A model generated the notes under the pieces. The model was not told the origin of the DNA, did no database searches, and saw only the letters and a list, made by a program, of their open reading frames with translations. The position numbers and the translations under genes are program-made. From Dehalobacter sp. DCA (GTDB lineage Bacteria; Bacillota; Desulfitobacteriia; Desulfitobacteriales; Syntrophobotulaceae): 64,000 nt of DNA. The stretch covers positions 868,001-932,000 of the forward strand of contig NC_018866.1 in NCBI RefSeq assembly GCF_000305775.1. Reading direction: 5' to 3'. Below are positions 58,620 through 64,000 of this stretch, in pieces. Position 1 is the stretch's first letter. Each line of letters begins with the position of its first letter.

Positions 58620-58880
58620 TGCAGAAAAAAATAAATACTTCTCTGTCCATCTAAGGACGAAAGAAGTATATCTTCCGCGGTACCACCTTAATTGCGAATA
58701 CGCCGCTTCAAGCTCAGATAACGGTGAGATAGCCGTAGGATTATTCATTCTCACTTCACAACTGGGTTTCTGTTAACTATCAAGAGAACTTCCAGCTTTG
58801 TACACACGTGTACGCAGTTCCCCTCTCTGTATGACCCGTTAACATACTGGGTTGGTCATCAGCTTTAATTTTCCAATTCC
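58620..58880 (-). promoter_or_regulatory. T-box riboswitch leader, proline specifier
   Basis: The mRNA leader of proCBA has a Stem I with CAAC/GUUG at the base of the specifier loop and GUUAAC/GUUAAC above it. The left side of that loop reads CCAGUAU (the AGUA element), the right side AGAAACCCA, placing CCC (Pro) at 58764-58766 followed by the usual A. AGAGAG/CUCU lies above. The T-box sequence AAGGTGGTACCGCGG is at 58675-58689. A terminator stem follows (58635-58669: ATACTTCT with AGAAGTAT and GTCC with GGAC), then a T run. Uncharged tRNA-Pro would pair and allow read-through. Confidence 0.93.
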
Positions 58881-58885
58881 TATTT

Positions 58886-58914
58886 ATTCTAGCACAAAAA
58901 ATACCCGGAAACAA
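58886..58914 (-). promoter_or_regulatory. Promoter of the T-box proCBA transcript
   Basis: TTGTTT and TAGAAT are separated by exactly 17 bases, with transcription expected to start near 58879, just before Stem I of the T-box. Confidence 0.75.
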
Positions 58915-59009
58915 CTTGAATATTCAATGACAAATGTCCCAAAAAAACCGGCTGAATATTTGAAGGTCAGATAAACTTCAGAACTGATATTCGGATAAAA
59001 CAAGCTGAT

Positions 59010-59855
59010 TTAGAATAAACCAGCTACCCCGGCTGCCAGTACGAACGCGGCAAATATCATTCTGTAGATCGCAAAAATCCGCATCGGTTTTCTTTGTAAA
59101 TACGAAATGAATTTCTGGATGACAATCACTGCAACCAGGAAGGATACAATGAAGCCGACAGCCAAAGACAAAATTTCCTGCGAAGTAAGTATAGCCAGAC
59201 CGCCAATTTTAACAACCTTCAGCAGGCTCATCCCAATCATCACCGGAATCGCCAGGAAGAACGAAAATTCCGTGGCGGCCACAGTCGGCAGCCCGGCTAC
59301 CCATCCGCCAATAATCGTCGATGCCGAACGGGACATTCCTGGAATAACGGCCAAACATTGAAATAAACCAATCATGACCGCCTGTCTTGGAGAAACATTC
59401 AAGTCCCGTCCGACCGGGGCATTCTTTCTAAGCCTATTCTCGGCGTAGATCATCAAGATTGCACCGAGGAAAAGCGTTATTGCCACAGGAATCGGGGAAA
59501 ACAGGTATTTTTCCGCGGTATCGTCAAACAGAATCCCGATTGTAGCGCCCGGAATGCACGCCAGCACAATCATCAGCCAGAATTTCAGTCCGGATTCCTG
59601 GTAGCCGACTTTGGACGGGAAGAAATCCACCAGCGTCTGTTTGATCTTCTTCCAATAGAGTACAATGACCGCCAAAATCGCTCCAAGCTGAATGACATAG
59701 GTATACATTTCCACATAATGCGGATTGGTACCCTGAAAGTTGATTAAATTTTGAAAAATAATCAAATGGCCTGTCGATGAGACCGGCAGGAACTCCGTGA
59801 TCCCTTCCACGATGCCTAAAATAATGGATTGAAGAATAAATTGAATTGTTGCCAT
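59010..59855 (-). CDS. uppP: Undecaprenyl-diphosphate phosphatase
   Basis: This 281-residue BacA-type membrane enzyme recycles the lipid carrier of cell-wall synthesis and gives basal bacitracin resistance. It has the motif ILGIVEGITEFLPVSSTGHLIIFQNL and the second site VIPGMSRSASTIIGGWVAGL, with eight helices. Length and motifs are typical. AAGGAGAC precedes the ATG. It is a single gene between the T-box operon and the accessory zone. The 95-base spacer after it shows nothing further. Confidence 0.96.
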   Translation of the reverse strand: MATIQFILQSIILGIVEGITEFLPVSSTGHLIIFQNLINFQGTNPHYVEMYTYVIQLGAILAVIVLYWKKIKQTLVDFFPSKVGYQESGLKFWLMIVLACIPGATIGILFDDTAEKYLFSPIPVAITLFLGAILMIYAENRLRKNAPVGRDLNVSPRQAVMIGLFQCLAVIPGMSRSASTIIGGWVAGLPTVAATEFSFFLAIPVMIGMSLLKVVKIGGLAILTSQEILSLAVGFIVSFLVAVIVIQKFISYLQRKPMRIFAIYRMIFAAFVLAAGVAGLF

Positions 59856-59945
59856 ACGGTCTCCTTATCTGTCATTTTGATCGATGTATTCCCTTTTTTC
59901 TTACCTGGTCTATTTTGGCACTTGTACAGGCTGTCTGTCAACCTT

Positions 59946-60151
59946 AGGTTATAAAACTCCTTTAACTCACCTTTTACAGCTTCTGAAAGATCATACCATC
60001 TAATTCCCTGTATTGCTCCTTCTAAAGCATATAACCTATTGATACATGCAGCGTCATCAATTTCTTCTATTCTCAGCCAAGCTTGCTTACTACCAGCTTC
60101 AAGCAATTGTTTAATTGTTCTTATGCCAACTTCATTTAATGTATCCTCTAC
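59946..60151 (-). pseudogene. Remnant of a TfoX C-terminal-domain protein
   Basis: About 68 codons read VEDTLNEVGIRTIKQLL, SKQAWLRIEEIDDAACINRLYALEGAIQGIRWYDL and KGELKEFY, which is the TfoX/Sxy C-terminal domain. An in-frame TAG just upstream removes the expected start and the first LPNIG part, and the frame runs on past the natural end into the uppP leader. No ribosome binding site or normal stop is seen. It is best read as a decayed gene at the border of the accessory zone. Confidence 0.7.
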
Positions 60152-60217
60152 CTATCAATTTGTGCAAATTAATCTGAACCATTTCCTACTATAATCATAA
60201 ATAGTGGTATATGGAAA

Positions 60218-60249
60218 CAGCCGGAACACAATCAAAGGTGTTCCAGCTG
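60218..60249 (-). terminator. Hairpin after the DUF3102 gene
   Basis: CAGCTGGAACAC and GTGTTCCGGCTG pair on the minus strand around an eight-base loop, followed by a short T stretch. It is a likely terminator about 80 bases past the DUF3102 stop. Confidence 0.6.
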
Positions 60250-60327
60250 TTATTTCGTTACGGTCCGGAAATGCATATCCGATGGTGAAGCAGGCCAAAG
60301 CGACTCCCGGATAAAGGTGTTGGCATT

Positions 60328-61119
60328 TTACCACCTTTCATGAGTGGCGTACGTTTCAACCGTCGTCATATTCGTCTTGATAACAGGCGGCCACTCTTTA
60401 AGCCTTTCGACCATATTTTCTGCAAGCCGGCTCGCGTCTTTATTGCATTTTTCCTTTACCGCCGGATCAAGTCTGGCCAGTTGGCCGAGCGCTGTCAGCA
60501 GTTCGTAGAATGTATCGGCGATAGTTTTGCAGCAAGCGGCGCATTTTTCTTCATACTTTGTGGTAAAGGTTGAGGGGACTGCAGTTTTTGGCCCACTTTT
60601 TGGTTTGTCGGTTTTTTTGACGGTTATATATTCTATTTTGATATCCTGAGGATTATTTGGTATGGGGGTGACTTGAGCCTGCACTTTCTCCGGAGCAGTT
60701 TGGTTCCGTTCTTTGAGAGTCTGACCAAGCTCCCGGGAAGTCATATCTTTAACATCATGCTGCAGGATAAATTTCTCCCGCTCATCTTCCGGAATCCCCA
60801 GAAGAAGGAGGGCCTGATAGTAGGTCAAATTCGTCAGCGCTGACGAATTTGAGTTCCCCCCGTCATCGACGGAAACGAACAGTTTATCTCCATATTCTTC
60901 AAAGAGCTGCATTAGTCTGTTGGCTGTGCGCTGGGAATAGCTCACCGATTCGATCAACCATTTTCCCCATTCTCCATGCGGAAGCAGGGCCTTGGCCTCC
61001 TTCAGGCGCTTGCCAACCTCAATGGCATTGGTAAGCATGATTTTACATGTCTGTTGTTTGATCCTATTAATCTCAGCCGCGATAACAAGCGGCGTACGTT
61101 CAGTGATTGGTTCATTCAT
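60328..61119 (-). CDS. DUF3102 domain protein
   Basis: This 263-residue soluble protein has in its first 140 residues the DUF3102 pattern: EINRIKQQTCKIMLTNAIEVGKRLKEAKALLPHGEWGKWLIESVSYSQRTANRLMQLFEEY, then TYYQALLLLGIPEDEREKFI. The middle is Pro/Lys-rich and the last 90 residues (EEKCAACCKTIADTFYELLTALGQLARLD) are a helical domain with a CAACC motif. The family is frequent in phages, plasmids and integrative elements of Firmicutes and has no assigned role. AAAGGCGGG precedes the ATG. Confidence 0.85.
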   Translation of the reverse strand: MNEPITERTPLVIAAEINRIKQQTCKIMLTNAIEVGKRLKEAKALLPHGEWGKWLIESVSYSQRTANRLMQLFEEYGDKLFVSVDDGGNSNSSALTNLTYYQALLLLGIPEDEREKFILQHDVKDMTSRELGQTLKERNQTAPEKVQAQVTPIPNNPQDIKIEYITVKKTDKPKSGPKTAVPSTFTTKYEEKCAACCKTIADTFYELLTALGQLARLDPAVKEKCNKDASRLAENMVERLKEWPPVIKTNMTTVETYATHERW

Positions 61120-61244
61120 TTTGATTCCCGCCTTTTTGGTAGCTTTAATTACAGCATACGTAGACGGGCTTCGGATGGTGAAGGCTTGAGTATAAACGCT
61201 AGCGAATGAATTTACATACCGAATAAATACCGAATAAATTTACC

Positions 61245-61273
61245 TTGTCAAATTATATATTCTATGATATCAT
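61245..61273 (+). promoter_or_regulatory. Promoter of the small-ORF unit
   Basis: TTGTCA and TATCAT are separated by 17 bases in an AT-rich spacer. Just upstream, ACCGAATAAAT occurs twice in tandem (61218-61239), a possible regulator site. Confidence 0.55.
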
Positions 61274-61299
61274 TAGATTTTATGAAAGGTGGTGTGCAT

Positions 61300-61404
61300 T
61301 TGAGCAAGAAACAAATTAATATAATTGAAGAAATTCTCGCTTCAGTTGGGCTTGAATCTTTAAAAGCTTCTGAGTCAAAGAATGTCCTCAAAAAAATCTC
61401 CTAA
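61300..61404 (+). CDS. Putative 34-residue small protein
   Basis: TTG at 61300 follows AAAGGTGGT by six bases and opens 34 codons reading MSKKQINIIEEILASVGL then ESLKASESKNVLKKIS. An in-frame ATG at 61282 gives six more residues but lacks a site. The peptide is helical, charged and lacks a signal sequence. It is flanked by a promoter and a strong terminator, so it looks like its own transcription unit, lying between the divergent-side end of the DUF3102 gene and arr. I do not recognise it. It could equally be an RNA gene in which the frame is incidental. Confidence 0.4.
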   Translation: MSKKQINIIEEILASVGLESLKASESKNVLKKIS

Positions 61405-61415
61405 AAAGGGGCGTG

Positions 61416-61442
61416 ATGAAAAATGATGCTAATTTCATATAG
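61416..61442 (+). CDS. Possible 8-residue peptide after the small ORF
   Basis: ATGAAAAATGATGCTAATTT begins an eight-codon frame (MKNDANFI) ending in TAG, four bases after AAAGGGG. The site is good but the frame is so short that chance is likely. It lies in the same unit as the 34-residue frame. Confidence 0.2.
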   Translation: MKNDANFI

Positions 61443-61459
61443 CCAAACCTTAAGTGAGT

Positions 61460-61498
61460 AAAAACGAGTTCCTGATTAAAAATTAGGAGCTCGTTTTT
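61460..61498 (+). terminator. Strong terminator closing the small-ORF unit
   Basis: AAAAACGAG and CTCGTTTTT, extended by TCCT/AGGA, make a 13-14 bp stem around GATTAAAAATT, with a T run. The following 190 bases to arr hold nothing recognised. Confidence 0.85.
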
Positions 61499-61690
61499 TA
61501 TTATGTTACTCTGAAAGGAAAAAGGAAGGTTAGTTTGAGATAATTAAGGTACATATGTCTTTGGGAATTTGCTCACCTTATAAGGAAATCCACAAAAAAT
61601 GCCGATTTATCCATTGTTATTGGCCTCTAAGCAATTTCTTATTTGTAATTGACTTATGAATTTATCAGTATTTTTGACATCATCAATCTT

Positions 61691-62125
61691 TTATTCGTCG
61701 ATTGCCTCGATTCCGAGCCGTTTAAGCTTGTCAAGGTGATATCGCATGTTTTTGAGCTCCTCCGGAGAGTGCCCCTTCCAGTCTAAAACCTCGCCCATTA
61801 CTCGTAGTGGGCGTTGGGTTCGGTAGGATCTCGTTGGATTCCCTGGAAACTTCTTGTCTGTCAGATTAGGATCATCCTCGATGGGACCTGTGGGCTCTAC
61901 ACGATAGATTCGACCGGGTCCGTCGCCCACTGCCAGTTCCGCTCCCCACGTTGCCGCATCCAATGTCGCAGTCAGATAGACGTAGTTGGCCTTCTTTCTC
62001 TCGCCATAATTAGAGCTATAGCCAGGTTCCAGCATGTCTCTCGCCTTCAGGTCGGCTTTGGTGCCGTGGTAGAAAGGTCCGTGATCCATTGTTTTAGACG
62101 GTGTCCGTTCGTTCTGTATATTCAT
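61691..62125 (-). CDS. arr: Rifampin ADP-ribosyltransferase
   Basis: This 144-residue protein transfers ADP-ribose from NAD+ to rifampicin and inactivates it. It matches the Arr family end to end: GPFYHGTKADLK (NAD site with His20), EPGYSSNYGERKKANYVYLTATLDAATWGAELA, GRIYRVEPTGPIEDDPNLTDKKFPGNPT and GEVLDWKGHSPEELKNMRYHLDKLKRLGIEAI. AAGGA lies six bases before the ATG. It is a single gene in an accessory zone near an insertion sequence, consistent with transfer, although intrinsic chromosomal arr genes are also known. Resistance in this host is predicted, not shown. Confidence 0.93.
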   Translation of the reverse strand: MNIQNERTPSKTMDHGPFYHGTKADLKARDMLEPGYSSNYGERKKANYVYLTATLDAATWGAELAVGDGPGRIYRVEPTGPIEDDPNLTDKKFPGNPTRSYRTQRPLRVMGEVLDWKGHSPEELKNMRYHLDKLKRLGIEAIDE

Positions 62126-62347
62126 TTCCTATCCTTACCTCCCCGTGGTAAACAGGTTGTTTCCATTACCTACTCCTCGAATATCATTTTTTAATTTGAT
62201 CACGATTTATTCCGTTTTTATATGGCATAATTTTTCTCCTTATAACACCAAGCTTCTACTTAATTATACATATTTGTTCATTATCTCCTGTGTTTTTACA
62301 CAATCTGAGGATGGCGCGTCTTTGCATGATATTTCGTAGAACGTCTC

Positions 62348-62402
62348 GCGAAGTTCCGCAGCGTCTTAATACATTCATCTATTCTAAGTTGCGGAACTTC
62401 GC
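62348..62402. repeat. 13-bp perfect inverted repeat upstream of arr
   Basis: GCGAAGTTCCGCA and TGCGGAACTTCGC flank 29 AT-rich bases. GTTAGAC follows the right arm. It could be a terminator for the formylglycine-enzyme-like gene side, or a recombination relic. The remainder of the 387-base gap between arr and that gene shows nothing. Confidence 0.5.
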
Positions 62403-62512
62403 TGTTAGACGATGGACCATGCCCCCAAATTCAGAGACGACCAGGACGGGAGTCCCTTAAACGTCCCATCTAACTATATTTGATGTACTCAATAAGAATA
62501 ATGCGAAGAACT

Positions 62513-62844
62513 CTATATCAACTCTTTGTTCAATTGGATTTTGGTCCCTTGTTTTAGTGATTTGGCAAGTCGAAATCCAAGGTCATCTATTCGAAATGTT
62601 GGATGACCCCGACGACGATTTGTTGCTAAACAACCTCTTTCAGGGTCAAACCAACCGCCACCACGAAAAATTCGATAAGGACCATATACTTTCTCATCAT
62701 AGATATCCCAACACCATTCCCAGACATTTCCTAACATATCATACAATCCCCATGCATTCGGCTCTTTTGTCCCTACTTCATGTGTTCTACCTTCAGAATT
62801 TTCTTTATACCATGCAATCTTATTAACTGAAGTTTCGCACCCAT
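62513..62844 (-). pseudogene. Formylglycine-generating-enzyme (SUMF1)-domain protein, C-terminal fragment
   Basis: About 105 codons encode the C-terminal part of an FGE/SUMF1 sulfatase-modifying-factor fold: NKIAWYKENSEGRTHEVGTKEPNAWGLYDMLGNVWEWCWDIY, YRIFRGGGWFDPERGCLATNRR and DDLGFRLAKSL. The N-terminal half is absent. Upstream of codon GCETSVNK the sequence becomes the left flank of an insertion sequence. The catalytic second cysteine region of true FGEs is not evident, as in many bacterial relatives that bind metal or cofactors differently. The gene appears to have been broken by the IS. Confidence 0.8.
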
Positions 62845-64000
62845 AAAACAGCCGAAAATTCGGCTTAGAATAAGACGAAAAAACGATAAAAATCCGCATG
62901 AACACTAGGTTTTTGGTATAATAAGATGCTACTCCAAATCAACCAAAAATGAGGTGTTATCATGCGGAAACCTGTCAAAGAAATTGAAAACGTACTCCAA
63001 AATCACGGCTATTCGATTAACAATATTATATGTGAAGTTATGAAGACGTTCAAGCTTAAAACGCTTTGCCGCAAAGTTGGTTTTCTGAAACAGGATGGTT
63101 ACAGTTCCGCGGAAATCCTCTCACTAATGTTGATGTTGCCCCTAATGTTACTGAAAAGTGTCCACGCGTTATATAAAAGCGATTTCCAAAAGGTTACTAC
63201 TATGAAGAAAGATTCCATATATCGACTGAAGAACAATGAAAAAATGCCTTGGAGAGCATTGCTGATCGGTATATCCAAACAGTTTCAACGATTGGTTAAT
63301 CCTACGAACGAAGTGGATGAAAAGTCCGCTTTCATTCTAGATGATACAACTCTTGCTAAGACAGGTCGAAGAATTGAACAAATGACCCAGGTGTTTGACC
63401 ATGTTGCAGGGAAGAAAGGTAGCAAATTAGGCTTTAAAAATTTAACCCTTGGTTTCTTCGATGGTAAAAGCCTCACGCCTATAGACTTCACTTTACAAGT
63501 GGAAAAGCCCTTAAAAAAGGCAAGGCACCGTAAAGAACGGTTCAAAAAGCAACGAGACCCCAAATCTGCTGGGGCTAAACGGATCAGAGAATGCCATGTT
63601 AGCAAAATTTCGAACGGTCTGGATATGATAAAACGGGCGGTAAAACAGGGGTTTAAGGCTAAATATGTCCTGGTTGACAGCTGGTTCAGCAGTTACGAGT
63701 TCATTCAAACGATTCGAGGATTAGACAAAAAATCGATGCATTTGGTCTGTGGTGTTCGGCAAGATACGAGGAAGTATCGCTACAAAGAGACTTCCCTTAA
63801 TGCCAGCCAATTAAAATCGGTCCTCAAAAGTGAGGGAAACGAAAAACGCTGTAGGAAACGGAATATCCGTTATTTCGAAGTCCTTGTTGATTATGAAGGA
63901 ATCGGACAAATCAAACTGTATTTTTGCCGGTTTCCCTATCAAAAGAAATTTAGACTGTTCCTCTCGACGGATATATCTCTTAGTTTATTGAGTATGTTGG
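62842..64000 (+). mobile_element. IS4-type insertion sequence, right part outside window
   Basis: The left border is placed near 62842, where the SUMF1-like coding sequence stops. The first bases include the palindrome AGCCGAAAATTCGGCT and a TATAAT box at 62917. A transposase gene follows and runs off the window. The right end and the target duplication are not visible, so the borders are approximate. Confidence 0.75.
62962..64000 (+). CDS. IS4-family DDE transposase, partial
   Basis: At least 346 codons are open to the window edge. It begins MRKPVKEIENVLQNHGYS after GAGGTG. The first catalytic aspartate region is FILDDTTLAKTGRRIEQM and the second YVLVDSWFSSYEF; the glutamate of the DDE triad would lie beyond the window. 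The Lys/Arg-rich segment KARHRKERFKKQRDPKS and the layout are those of IS4-like enzymes. No frame defect is seen, so the element may be active. Confidence 0.85.
   Translation, partial: MRKPVKEIENVLQNHGYSINNIICEVMKTFKLKTLCRKVGFLKQDGYSSAEILSLMLMLPLMLLKSVHALYKSDFQKVTTMKKDSIYRLKNNEKMPWRALLIGISKQFQRLVNPTNEVDEKSAFILDDTTLAKTGRRIEQMTQVFDHVAGKKGSKLGFKNLTLGFFDGKSLTPIDFTLQVEKPLKKARHRKERFKKQRDPKSAGAKRIRECHVSKISNGLDMIKRAVKQGFKAKYVLVDSWFSSYEFIQTIRGLDKKSMHLVCGVRQDTRKYRYKETSLNASQLKSVLKSEGNEKRCRKRNIRYFEVLVDYEGIGQIKLYFCRFPYQKKFRLFLSTDISLSLLSML

Noticed and set aside
62348-62402. Definite integron attC site
   Set aside because: Only one outer box (GTTAGAC) fits; the partner box does not pair properly, so it is listed only as an inverted repeat.

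Overview
The window looks like a chromosomal segment of an endospore-forming, anaerobic, respiratory Clostridium-class bacterium, most likely of the Desulfitobacterium/Dehalobacter (Peptococcaceae) type. This is inferred from gene content: a ruvCAB-spoIID-queA-tgt-yajC-secDF block, a GerABC-type germination operon, a selenocysteine formate dehydrogenase facing outwards through a Tat signal, an NAD-linked [FeFe]-hydrogenase operon, AGGAGG-type ribosome binding sites with frequent TTG/GTG starts, and a T-box. No organism name can be proven from the sequence alone. No rRNA, tRNA or CRISPR array was seen.

Layout. 1-5.7 kb: the 5' part of a DinG-type helicase gene, a small unknown gene, an FliK-like/FlhB-C-terminal pair, a small membrane protein, a flavin reductase, and thioredoxin plus CsoR with a clear CsoR-type operator. 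5.7-16.4 kb: a long minus-strand housekeeping run (recJ, relA, MBL hydrolase, hemZ, hisS, aspS) with small membrane proteins. 16.7-22 kb: a DUF4153 membrane protein, ilvBN and a second MBL hydrolase. 22-32.4 kb: yebC, ruvC, ruvA, ruvB, spoIID, queA, tgt, yajC, secD and secF, all on the minus strand. 32.6-38.1 kb: a truncated chemotaxis receptor, gerXA-XB-XC and an acetate-uptake-type transporter. 38.3-49.0 kb: fdhA(Sec)-fdhB-fdhI-fdhE, hypF, and a sulfonate/nitrate-type ABC transporter. 49.2-54.6 kb: a three-gene [FeFe]-hydrogenase operon whose flavin subunit is fused to a GltD/NfnB-like NADPH module. 55.2-58.9 kb: proC-proB-proA behind a T-box with a proline (CCC) specifier. 59-64 kb: uppP, then an accessory zone with a TfoX C-terminal remnant, a DUF3102 protein, a tiny-ORF transcription unit, an arr rifampin ADP-ribosyltransferase, a formylglycine-enzyme-like fragment and an IS4-type element running off the end.

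How the genes work together. Formate dehydrogenase and the hydrogenase would feed electrons from formate and H2 into the quinone and NAD(P)H/ferredoxin pools. Both operons have candidate Rex (NADH/NAD+ sensor) operators upstream; the one before fdhA differs from the consensus palindrome at a single base. Proline synthesis appears to be controlled by tRNA-Pro charging.

The least explained feature is a family of six dispersed intergenic elements (about 70-156 bp) with a shared core, terminal inverted repeats and internal hairpins. The paired arms change together between copies, so base pairing itself seems to be conserved. Two copies lie in the ruvB-ruvA gap, and two lie 44-49 bases upstream of start codons in the gene's own orientation.
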